From: Oscillospiraceae bacterium
Lineage (GTDB): Bacteria > Bacillota > Clostridia > Oscillospirales > SIG530
Assembly (NCBI GenBank): GCA_015067075.1
Contig: SVND01000005.1
Coordinates: 1-58,559, forward strand
Direction: 5' to 3'
Length of the DNA: 58,559 bases
Shown here in pieces: positions 17,245 through 23,566 of this stretch. The stretch's first letter is position 1; every line of letters starts with the position of its first letter. The notes beneath the pieces were generated by a model. That model saw only the letters and a program-made list of their open reading frames with translations, searched no databases and had not been told where the DNA came from. Made by a program: the position numbers and the translations under genes.

Positions 17245-18411
17245 TTAGCCCTCAATATATTCTGTAATTATTTTTATCGGTAATGTTTCACGGATGTCGT
17301 TTACATTATAGCTGTAATACTTATGCATAAGCAGTATTTTTTCGCTTTGCACTATTATTTTTTGCACTTCCGGCAAAAAATCGGTGCTGTAAACAAACTG
17401 CGCTCTTTTTTCGCCCGTATATGCATCAAGTGCATAAGTATGCTTTCCGTCGCTGCCGTCCTCGGTCAAAATAACATATCCGTTTGAAAAGAAGACGTTG
17501 TAAACATCAGCGGCAAATTCATCGTCAAGCTGTCTGCGCTTCGTGCCGTCCGCCGCGTCGGCAAGCCACGTATGCTCAATAACGTCAGCGCGGAAAAAAT
17601 CAATAAGGTCACGGTAAACTATGCTTCCCGTAAGCTCGTCCGCCGCAAGCACCCACGCTTTGTCCAAAAACTGCGACACAGCATCGTCCGACGTATTATA
17701 TTTCATTATCCTGCCGTATTTACCGTCGATGACGGCATTATAAAAAATACAATCGTCTGCCGCATATATGCCAAACTGATAAAGCTCAGCAAGCTCAGCC
17801 ACAATGCTCACCGTTTCAAGCTCATGAGAAGTTTTTGCGGAAATATCATAGGCTTTGACATGATAAGCGTACTGCTCCGTATGCACCGCGTAAACTACCT
17901 TGCCGTTTTTTACGGCAAATTCGGATATTCTGTTGTTTTCAGCCTCGCCGACAAATTCATTGAAGGATACTGCCGTACCGTTTTCTATATCGTATACAAC
18001 AGAGGGAGCAAGATTTCCAAACCATATGTATCCGTCGCTTACGGTGTATACGGTGTGATTGCTTTCCGTGTATCTGTTTTCAAACTCACGGATGGGCGCA
18101 CCGTTGACATATATCATAAAAGTCATATATCCCGTGTTATCGGTCGTTGCCGAAAGCTCCACCTTCGTATGCTCATCCTCATAGACAAGGTCTTTGTCAA
18201 GGGAGCTGTTTTCATATTCTGGCACAGGAGTAGGCGTTGGAGTTTGCGTTGCCGTTTCCACAGGTGTATCTGCGTGAGACGGCGTTATATCCTCTGCAAC
18301 AGTCGGCGTCGGTGTTTCGTCATAAGCGTTCGGCTCATTCGGTGCACAAGACGCGAAGCAAAGCACCGCAAACGCCAATACCGTAAGCAGTTTTATCATT
18401 TTGTTTTTCAT
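17245..18411 (-). CDS. Propeller-like lipoprotein with Thr-Pro linker
   Basis: 388 aa. Signal peptide and lipobox-like CFASC with Cys22. A Thr/Pro-rich linker spans about 31-64 (ETPTPTVAED, TQTPTPTPVP). The remaining residues form repeated short blocks such as YTVSDGYIWFGN, VVYAVHTEQYAY and SIVYRDLI, which resemble the blades of bacterial DUF5050-like beta-propellers. No catalytic motif is seen. Promoter at 18456-18484. It is oddly the first gene of an operon containing the housekeeping genes engB and lysA, so its promoter may drive them. Confidence 0.75.
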   Translation of the reverse strand: MKNKMIKLLTVLAFAVLCFASCAPNEPNAYDETPTPTVAEDITPSHADTPVETATQTPTPTPVPEYENSSLDKDLVYEDEHTKVELSATTDNTGYMTFMIYVNGAPIREFENRYTESNHTVYTVSDGYIWFGNLAPSVVYDIENGTAVSFNEFVGEAENNRISEFAVKNGKVVYAVHTEQYAYHVKAYDISAKTSHELETVSIVAELAELYQFGIYAADDCIFYNAVIDGKYGRIMKYNTSDDAVSQFLDKAWVLAADELTGSIVYRDLIDFFRADVIEHTWLADAADGTKRRQLDDEFAADVYNVFFSNGYVILTEDGSDGKHTYALDAYTGEKRAQFVYSTDFLPEVQKIIVQSEKILLMHKYYSYNVNDIRETLPIKIITEYIEG

Positions 18412-18455
18412 CTCGAATATTCTCCGTAAATAAACGTAAAATATATTTTCTTTTT

Positions 18456-18484
18456 ATTATACACTATAATTTGTCATTCGTCAA
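18456..18484 (-). promoter_or_regulatory. Sigma-A-type promoter for the lipoprotein-engB-lysA run
   Basis: Minus-strand TTGACG (18484-18479) and TATAAT (18461-18456), 17-nt spacer. The rest of 18412-18604 holds no gene I can support. Confidence 0.65.
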
Positions 18485-18604
18485 ATACTTTTTATAATGT
18501 ACTTCCTTTTTGATATATCATAAAGCCTTCCGCTCAAGGTGAAGTGTTTTCAGCTCCAAAATTCCCACCTCCTCCCCCCTTTTTCTCCTACATAACAACA
18601 AAAA

Positions 18605-18644
18605 GCTCCCAAAGAACGATCATTATCGACTATTCTTCGGGAGC
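18605..18644 (-). terminator. Rho-independent terminator after the HEAT-like gene
   Basis: Minus-strand stem GCTCCCGAAGAA with TTCTTTGGGAGC (12 bp, one G-U pair) and a 16-nt loop, followed by a short T run. It starts within about 5 nt of the stop codon. Confidence 0.75.
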
Positions 18645-18648
18645 ACGC

Positions 18649-19134
18649 CTATTCATCCGCTTCTAAAAAATGCGTCATGCCGTATATGGCATACGTCAAA
18701 AACTGCATTTTCTCGTTTAACTCATCCATTTCGTCCGTTATTTTTTCAACAAAAAAAGGAATTTGCTTTTTTATCGTTTCTTCATCAGTCCCGCGCAAAT
18801 ATTTTTTTATGAGCCTCAACGCCTCCATATTAACTTCAAATGATTTGCCGTTTAAAATAAAATCAAAAATGAAATCAATATGCTCTGTATAATCCAGCTC
18901 ACCAAGTGCGTAAAGAAGCGTTCCCCTGTTCCCTGCCGTTTTTTCCGATTTTAAAAGCTGAATTATTATCTCCGCAGTGCCGTCTGCTTTATGATCTGAC
19001 AATATCAACGCAAGACGATTTCTCTCTCCGTCGTCATCAGTCTCCAAAAGCATACTCTTACATTTTTCAAGCAACTCTGCCTTTTCCCGTTCCTTTGCAT
19101 TTTGCAAAAGTTCCTCAATCATCTTTGCATTCAT
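18649..19134 (-). CDS. Small all-helical, HEAT-repeat-like protein
   Basis: 161 aa, acidic, soluble. Successive helix pairs such as NRLALILSDHKADGTAEIII, GTLLYALGELDYTEHIDFI and EALRLIKKYLRGTD look like two to three HEAT/armadillo repeats. No catalytic motif. GGAAGGAAAATAACGT precedes ATG 19134. It lies 24 nt after the 19159 gene, and a damaged copy of its 5' end occurs at 20290-20433. HEAT-like small proteins are common among immunity proteins of polymorphic toxin loci, but no toxin is visible here, so that reading is speculative. Confidence 0.6.
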   Translation of the reverse strand: MNAKMIEELLQNAKEREKAELLEKCKSMLLETDDDGERNRLALILSDHKADGTAEIIIQLLKSEKTAGNRGTLLYALGELDYTEHIDFIFDFILNGKSFEVNMEALRLIKKYLRGTDEETIKKQIPFFVEKITDEMDELNEKMQFLTYAIYGMTHFLEADE

Positions 19135-19182
19135 ACGTTATTTTCCTTCCGCCTTTCATTACCACTCGATAACCGTTCCATA
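19009..19182. repeat. 174-bp direct duplication, copy 1 (intact genes)
   Basis: Matches 20308-20481 with six substitutions and no gap, counted by eye. It covers the first 42 codons of the HEAT-like gene, its ribosome site and the last codons of the 19159 gene. Confidence 0.95.
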
Positions 19183-19677
19183 TGCAACCATATGCGGTAT
19201 TCTCTCATCCTCATCACATATTTTAAAAAATCGCCATGTTTCACCTTTGTTGTCAGAATGATTTGTAAATGTTTCCAGCACCGTTTGATTGGAGAACCAA
19301 ATTTTAATATCATTTTGCTTTGATAAAAAAACTTTTTCTACATAAACCTCTTCTTTCCGAAGCTTTTCACATATTTCATCATACAGATTGTTCCCTTGAA
19401 TGTCCCAATCAAATTCCTCTGAATATTCCGTGTATTCACTGTCGGATCTCGGTACATACATATCATATGATGCAACAATTATTTCCGATGTTTTTTCATC
19501 CACTATACGCCACGGCGTTTGTAAATGCAATGCATACTCAGCTTTCATTACTTTCTGTCCTTTGTAATCGATTGTCTCATGCTTTTCACCAAAACCTATT
19601 GTTCCCATATCTATAGCGCGTCCAATCCACGTCAAAGGTTTTCCTATAATATCAATCAAATCATACGGTTTATTCAA
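19159..19677 (-). CDS. Orphan soluble protein, possible immunity-type
   Basis: 172 aa with no signal or membrane segment. The start is TTG 19677-19675, with GGAGG 7 nt upstream. N-terminal ...GRAIDMGTIGFG and central EYALHLQTPWRIVDEK recall a group of small bacterial proteins with a conserved YALHxQxxWRI core that I have seen annotated only as hypothetical. That recollection is uncertain. The rest (EEFDWDIQGNNLYDEI, IKIWFSNQTVLETF) suggests an alpha/beta or beta-sandwich protein. It forms a pair with the HEAT-like gene, and both junctions of the pair occur again at 20308-20481, so this pair was once present twice. Confidence 0.6.
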   Translation of the reverse strand: MNKPYDLIDIIGKPLTWIGRAIDMGTIGFGEKHETIDYKGQKVMKAEYALHLQTPWRIVDEKTSEIIVASYDMYVPRSDSEYTEYSEEFDWDIQGNNLYDEICEKLRKEEVYVEKVFLSKQNDIKIWFSNQTVLETFTNHSDNKGETWRFFKICDEDERIPHMVAYGTVIEW

Positions 19678-19741
19678 AATAATTCCTCCGTTATTCTAAT
19701 CTATTTGTACAAAAACTTACTTTCCAGACAACTACACCTTT

Positions 19742-20260
19742 TTAATTTTCCTTCAAATATATTTCTTCAATGTATGCCAGACCATATAATTCAAGTACAT
19801 GTACAGCCCATTCTCTGTGCAGTTTATAATTATAACACGCCCTGTATATTCTGCCTACACTTCCGTTACTATATTGCTCCTCGATAAATTTATCATAACT
19901 GTCCCACTGTTTTTCAGCATATTCCTCCCAATTATCCTTCATATCCGTTACATAAGAAGATGCATCGAGTAATCTATTGTAATACTCTTCACTGATACGA
20001 TCCCACTTCTCTGCATATTTAGCATGAAGCAACACATAATCGGTCGTGGAATAGTTTTCAGGTAGCCCGAGCTCTTCCTCATACGCCGCGTCCAATTCCC
20101 GAATTATTTTTTGTGTTTCAGTTTCATACAGTTCCACCTTTTGATCTATATCGTCCGTCAATGCATCATCAAACTTATTCATATCCTCATCTTGTTTGCC
20201 GCAAGATGCGAAGCATAAAACGATCACCAAAAGTATAACTATCATATTTCTTATTTTCAT
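19742..20260 (-). CDS. Small lipoprotein of unknown function
   Basis: 172 aa. Hydrophobic signal, then CFASC with a lipidated Cys at about residue 20, then a very acidic helical region (EDMNKFDDALTDD, YETETQKIIRELDAAYEEEL) that may form a coiled coil. Ribosome site AAAAGGAGATAGGAAT before ATG 20260. The 39-bp leader repeat (20274-20312) abuts this ribosome site. No family recognised. Confidence 0.65.
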   Translation of the reverse strand: MKIRNMIVILLVIVLCFASCGKQDEDMNKFDDALTDDIDQKVELYETETQKIIRELDAAYEEELGLPENYSTTDYVLLHAKYAEKWDRISEEYYNRLLDASSYVTDMKDNWEEYAEKQWDSYDKFIEEQYSNGSVGRIYRACYNYKLHREWAVHVLELYGLAYIEEIYLKEN

Positions 20261-20273
20261 ATTCCTATCTCCT

Positions 20274-20312
20274 TTTCAGTGCAAAAAATTCACTTCAACA
20301 AAAAAAGCGCAA
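20274..20312. repeat. 39-bp direct repeat, leader copy 1
   Basis: Identical to 22467-22505 except for one base, counted by eye. It carries the terminator 3' arm start and T tract of the unit at 22493-22544, plus the DNA leading to a lipoprotein start. Here the terminator 5' arm is missing. Confidence 0.9.
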
Positions 20313-20433
20313 GACGATTTCTCTCTCCGCCGTCATCAGTCTCCCAAAGCATACTCTTACATTTTTCAAGCAACTCTGCCTTTTCCCGTTCCTTTGCATT
20401 TTGCAAAAGTTCATCAATCGTCTTTGCATTCAT
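20290..20433 (-). pseudogene. Truncated copy of the HEAT-like gene
   Basis: ATG 20433 opens a 47-codon frame. Its first 42 residues match the start of the 18649 gene with a few substitutions (MNAKTIDELLQ against MNAKMIEELLQ). It then runs into the 39-bp leader repeat and stops. The junction lies in a shared CGCAA. The original ribosome site is kept, so a 47-aa peptide could still be made, but the repeats needed for the fold are lost. The W codon near the end of the other gene's fragment (20460-20481) is now TGA. Confidence 0.8.
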
Positions 20434-20481
20434 ACGTTATTTTCCTTCCGCCTTTCATCATCACTCGATAACCGTTCCATA
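20308..20481. repeat. 174-bp direct duplication, copy 2 (decayed)
   Basis: Second copy of 19009-19182, offset 1299 bp. One end fuses to the 39-bp leader repeat. The other end stops near TATGGAACGG, 30 bp before the end of the next gene. Confidence 0.95.
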
Positions 20482-20511
20482 CTTCAGTAGAAGGCTTTAG
20501 CGCGTTCGAAA

Positions 20512-21240
20512 TCATTTCTGTTGTGACGGCATATTTTTGTCACACTTCATTATCCGTATTACTCTTATCACTGCATACAGTAAAGAGCCTGTTAAGAATA
20601 TTACAAGACACCAAGACAGTATATTTATCACTGTTCCTGTATCTCTGACATCATATACTACATGTTCATTACCGTTTTCATCAGTCGCCACCAAATAATA
20701 ATCGTATCCCGTAAAAAAGCGAATAAAACTCATCTCTCCACTAGATTCGTATTTAAATCCATCCACATTCCTTACTGTGGAATAAGTGCTTTCCCAATAT
20801 TTTTCATTTTCATTTGACATTAAAATTTTTTGTACTTTCGCAACATCACCATTCTCGTTTAATGTTATAGCTAAGTCACTACGCACCAAATACACAACAA
20901 GTTTTCCGTCCTCAAAACCGACAGTATAACTTCCGGACGTTTCAAATTTATATCCATATTTAAAATCACCGTTTGAGTTATATATGCTTACAGTGCTTGT
21001 GCTACCAAATTCAGTTCCGATTGCAATGGTATCATTATTCAAAACATCAAAACAAATTATCGGGCGTTTTTTCGGTTCTTCCGTAATTAAAGCAAAGTTT
21101 AAATTTTCACGGGCATTTTTTTCTCTCTCACCTGATAATTCCACAGTATCAAAAGCAAAAGCAATATTATTTGCAGTTATTTGTATCGTAAAAAAAACGA
21201 GCAATAAAAAACACATGACAGCTTTTTTTATTGTGTTCAT
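20512..21240 (-). CDS. Exported protein with C-terminal membrane anchor
   Basis: 242 aa from ATG 21240, chosen because GGGAGGAAAAAG directly precedes it; the frame is open 90 nt further up but without a ribosome site. Signal peptide of about 28 residues ending ...AFA. The extracytoplasmic domain (about 30-195) has short beta-strand blocks (FDVLNNDTIAIGTE, VSIYNSNGDFKYGYKF, YYLVATDENGNEHVVYD) resembling propeller blades. A membrane helix lies at about 198-220, with a basic cytoplasmic tail. No family recognised. It stands alone between two small gene groups. Confidence 0.6.
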   Translation of the reverse strand: MNTIKKAVMCFLLLVFFTIQITANNIAFAFDTVELSGEREKNARENLNFALITEEPKKRPIICFDVLNNDTIAIGTEFGSTSTVSIYNSNGDFKYGYKFETSGSYTVGFEDGKLVVYLVRSDLAITLNENGDVAKVQKILMSNENEKYWESTYSTVRNVDGFKYESSGEMSFIRFFTGYDYYLVATDENGNEHVVYDVRDTGTVINILSWCLVIFLTGSLLYAVIRVIRIMKCDKNMPSQQK

Positions 21241-21424
21241 CTTTTTCCTCCCATGATTTCTAATACAGACTGTTATACCTTTATCATAATTTACAGCAAT
21301 ATAGTAACAGTTTTTTATATGGCAAGCCAACGCTCGTTACACAATCAGCAGTACCGTAATCTTCAATAAAATTTTGAGTTTACAAGCGCAACTTTAATAC
21401 AATAGTTTTCTTTCAAAACAATGT

Positions 21425-21817
21425 TTATTCCGTAGGTTTTTTAAGATAGTGTTCGATATCCTTATTTACTTCTCTTGTTTTGAGATGCATCAGCTGTAAA
21501 GCGCGATCAAACACTATTTTTTCTCTCCATAATGGCTCGAGTAGTTCTACTTGAAGACAATCTGTAACAAGCTTGTCTTCAGAATTTGCCATCATTTCAA
21601 AAAGATCAAAAATTTTTTCTACCTGTTTTTGATTGGATTTTTCTTTCAATGCTTTGAATAAGAATTCATTTAATGCTTCTGCAGGAAATTGGTAATAAAA
21701 AGTTGTTTCACTTTCATACAAGCGATCTCCAAACATATCCTCAAGCTTATCCATAGCTTGATCTATCAAATAAGGGAACATATTTTTTATATAATTAACC
21801 ACATCATACCTATCCAT
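21425..21817 (-). CDS. Small helical protein, possible DUF7674-like immunity protein
   Basis: 130 aa, soluble, helical. MFPYLIDQAMDKLEDMFGD, then KIFDLFEMMANSEDKLVTDC, then LQVELLEPLW resembles small proteins often found beside contact-dependent or LXG toxins (DUF7674-like; low certainty). The start overlaps the lipoprotein stop by 8 nt, so the two are translationally coupled. Confidence 0.6.
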   Translation of the reverse strand: MDRYDVVNYIKNMFPYLIDQAMDKLEDMFGDRLYESETTFYYQFPAEALNEFLFKALKEKSNQKQVEKIFDLFEMMANSEDKLVTDCLQVELLEPLWREKIVFDRALQLMHLKTREVNKDIEHYLKKPTE

Positions 21818-22454
21818 TTTCCCCCTGTCCTTTCATATGGTTATCATCGTATATTATTGTTGTAAAATAATCTTCTGTATCGTCATTGTATAGCTTAACA
21901 AACCACCCATTTTCTCCGTCAAGAGCTCTGGCATAAAGATACTCCGGCACATATCCATCTTTGTTCAGCTCGTTTTGTGCTATTTCAAGAGCAGTATCGC
22001 TGTCGAGATTCCATTTTGCAAGGTCTACAGCTTCTGTAAAAAGTCCCACTCCGCGATGTCCTGCATTGCGAAAACCAAATACAGTACCTTCGGTCAAATC
22101 GACAAACACCTCGTAAAAGCTTCTCTCGTCGCTGTTTTCTTTTTCAGGCGTGCAGTAGATAAATCGTATATCATACGTCTTTTCACCGTAATTTACATGC
22201 TCCCATTCTATTGCCGAGCAATACAATTTTTTCTCAGGCACATACTCCTCAACGTAGCCGTCAACTTCTGCTTGTATTTGCTTCAGTGTCTTTGCACTCC
22301 CATCGAGCTTAATTACGGGAGATTCCTTTGTAAAAAGAGCCTCGCTAACGAATTCAAGAAACGTATCTTCGCCAAAAAGACTGTCGTTTTCCGCCATACA
22401 TCCGCATAAAAAGCATAATATTGCACACATAAAAACAACTATAGTTTTTTTCAT
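21810..22454 (-). CDS. Lipoprotein of unknown function
   Basis: 214 aa. Signal, then lipobox LCGC with Cys19 (MKKTIVVFMCAILCFLCGC). The middle (FYEVFVDLTEGTVFGFRN, ALEIAQNELNKDGYV, NGWFVKLYNDD) has the strand-helix pattern of PepSY-like domains, without a clear match. First gene of a two-gene unit with 21425. It begins about 38 nt after the terminator of the small unit at 22493-22544, which could control it by attenuation. Its own ribosome site is weak (GAGTG). Confidence 0.62.
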   Translation of the reverse strand: MKKTIVVFMCAILCFLCGCMAENDSLFGEDTFLEFVSEALFTKESPVIKLDGSAKTLKQIQAEVDGYVEEYVPEKKLYCSAIEWEHVNYGEKTYDIRFIYCTPEKENSDERSFYEVFVDLTEGTVFGFRNAGHRGVGLFTEAVDLAKWNLDSDTALEIAQNELNKDGYVPEYLYARALDGENGWFVKLYNDDTEDYFTTIIYDDNHMKGQGENG

Positions 22455-22466
22455 AATATCACTCGC

Positions 22467-22505
22467 TTTCAGTACAAAAAATTCACTTCAACAAAAAAAG
22501 CGCAA
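22467..22505. repeat. 39-bp direct repeat, leader copy 2
   Basis: Counterpart of 20274-20312. Both copies sit just upstream of a lipoprotein start codon, in the same orientation. Confidence 0.9.
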
Positions 22506-22544
22506 AGATATCCCTCAGTATTTCCCTTTTGGATTCTTCGCGCT
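22493..22544 (-). terminator. Terminator or attenuator upstream of lipoprotein operon
   Basis: Minus-strand stem AGCGCGAAGA (22544-22535) pairs with TCTTTGCGCT (22508-22499). An inner AUCC/GGAU extension is possible, and seven T follow. It begins 1-2 nt after the stop of the 15-codon ORF. Confidence 0.8.
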
Positions 22545-22545
22545 G

Positions 22546-22593
22546 TTACATCGGTTTGATCTTCAGTTTTCCGCCATAAAGCTGTCTTCCCAC
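22546..22593 (-). CDS. Candidate 15-residue peptide (mini-ORF or leader peptide)
   Basis: GTG start at 22593-22591, with GGGAGG (22604-22599) 5 nt upstream. It encodes M-G-R-Q-L-Y-G-G-K-L-K-I-K-P-M and stops at TAA 22548-22546. The peptide is strongly basic with no acidic residue. A consensus promoter lies upstream and a terminator directly after, so the transcript is about 125 nt and almost entirely this ORF. It could be a leader peptide for attenuation of the lipoprotein gene at 22454, an independent small peptide, or a chance frame inside a structured RNA. I know of no named family for it. Confidence 0.45.
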   Translation of the reverse strand: MGRQLYGGKLKIKPM

Positions 22594-22624
22594 GGCTTCC
22601 TCCCGACAAGTTTTCTGTAACTAT

Positions 22625-22654
22625 ATTATACAGTATCTCGCACACCCTTGTCAA
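22625..22654 (-). promoter_or_regulatory. Consensus promoter for the small transcript
   Basis: Minus-strand TTGACA (22654-22649) and TATAAT (22630-22625), both perfect hexamers, 18-nt spacer. Confidence 0.82.
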
Positions 22655-22743
22655 CACAAATTTTGCCGTTTTTCTACTACAATTTTTACACTTAGGCGTA
22701 TTTACGCCTGCAAGCATATCCAAATAGACGGTTTTATCGGTAT

Positions 22744-23331
22744 TTATTTAAACAGTTCCTTGCATAAATTAGAATGAGAGTTATTAGAACTGATTTTTTT
22801 TGCAGGAACACCTCCATACGTCACTCCTTTTTCAGTAATCGACGTAACAACAACTGCGTTTGCTCCAATCGCTACATCATCAGCGATTGAAATGTCGCCA
22901 ATGATCTTAGCCCCACTTCCAATAAATACATTATCGCCAATTTTCGGTGCCGCTGCACTACCATTTGTAGCACCAATATTTACCCCTTCATGCAACCGAC
23001 AGTTTTTCCCTACTTGTGTCGCTTTATTTACAACTATAGTTCCATAATGAGGAATTGACAACCCCGGTCCAAAGACGTTAATAGGTATAGAAAATCCTAG
23101 TTTCACAGAAAGTCGATGAAATAAAAAGCGATGCCACAAATAATGAATTATAAAAATTTTTTTAGATCCTCGACAAATATTATGATAATACTCCGTTTTT
23201 CTTAAAGCTACTTGAAATTTCCAAATTTCATCGCCAAACAGCTTCGGTCTTAATCCATTCTTTTTTAAACGCCATGAGGCAATTGCATCCTGCTGTAAAT
23301 AATATTCTAGCTCACTTTTTTTAGTAATCAT
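22744..23331 (-). CDS. Serine acetyltransferase-like hexapeptide (LbH) transferase
   Basis: 195 aa. A helical N-terminus (1-85) precedes a left-handed beta-helix with hexapeptide turns: PHYGTIVVNKATQVGKNC, HEGVNIGATNG, KIGDNVFIGSGAKIIGDISI and DDVAIGANAVVVT, ending YGGVPAKKIS. The CysE-type catalytic His is plausibly in SIPHYGTIVV. Length is short for CysE (usually 220-270 aa); such forms often acetylate sugars in surface polysaccharide clusters. No cysteine or polysaccharide genes are adjacent. AT-rich, with its own promoter (23381-23409), so it may be a transferred single gene. Confidence 0.8.
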   Translation of the reverse strand: MITKKSELEYYLQQDAIASWRLKKNGLRPKLFGDEIWKFQVALRKTEYYHNICRGSKKIFIIHYLWHRFLFHRLSVKLGFSIPINVFGPGLSIPHYGTIVVNKATQVGKNCRLHEGVNIGATNGSAAAPKIGDNVFIGSGAKIIGDISIADDVAIGANAVVVTSITEKGVTYGGVPAKKISSNNSHSNLCKELFK

Positions 23332-23380
23332 AACTTCTCCTGACTGTTATCCACTTTGTTCATTATAACTTTTTATTTAC

Positions 23381-23409
23381 ATTATACCAGTATTTTTGAT
23401 AAATGTAAA
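23381..23409 (-). promoter_or_regulatory. Promoter for the acetyltransferase gene
   Basis: Minus-strand TTTACA (23409-23404) and TATAAT (23386-23381), 17-nt spacer, about 50 nt upstream of the start. Confidence 0.65.
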
Positions 23410-23500
23410 TAGCCAACCATATTTTATTTTTTTCAGAAAGTAAGTTTATCACTCAAATAAAAATAATTTTCAAATTTTATTTTTTACCCGATTTAAATTA

Positions 23501-23528
23501 TTGACACTTGACAAAAAAATGGTATAAT
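23501..23528 (+). promoter_or_regulatory. Promoter for the galK operon
   Basis: TTGACA (23501-23506) and TATAAT (23523-23528) with a 16-nt spacer. A second TTGACA at 23508 is too close to serve. Confidence 0.7.
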
Positions 23529-23566
23529 ATTTTAAGAACAAACTATAATAGAAAAGGACAATAAAT

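Larger units (their letters stand above)
22493..22618 (-). ncRNA. Candidate small transcript (sRNA, riboregulator or leader RNA)
   Basis: Predicted to begin near 22618, 7 nt after the -10 box, and to end at the T tract. Apart from the terminator hairpin, the RNA can form a GCCGU/AUGGC helix and possibly an outer helix using UGUAAC near 22550. I checked it by memory against common riboswitch cores, SRP RNA and 6S RNA and found no convincing match. It fills most of the 289-nt gap between flanking genes. Confidence 0.5.

Noticed and set aside
17572-18429. 285-codon plus-strand ORF opposite the propeller lipoprotein
   Set aside because: Antisense to a well-supported gene; Arg/Cys-rich shadow without a start signal.
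22469-22723. 84-codon minus-strand ORF across the small transcription unit
   Set aside because: It begins upstream of the promoter, so that promoter could not express it. It runs through the terminator hairpin, and its ATG has no good ribosome site.
18412-23566. A mobile element around the accessory genes
   Set aside because: No transposase, integrase, terminal inverted repeat or tRNA target site could be found. Only direct duplications are visible.
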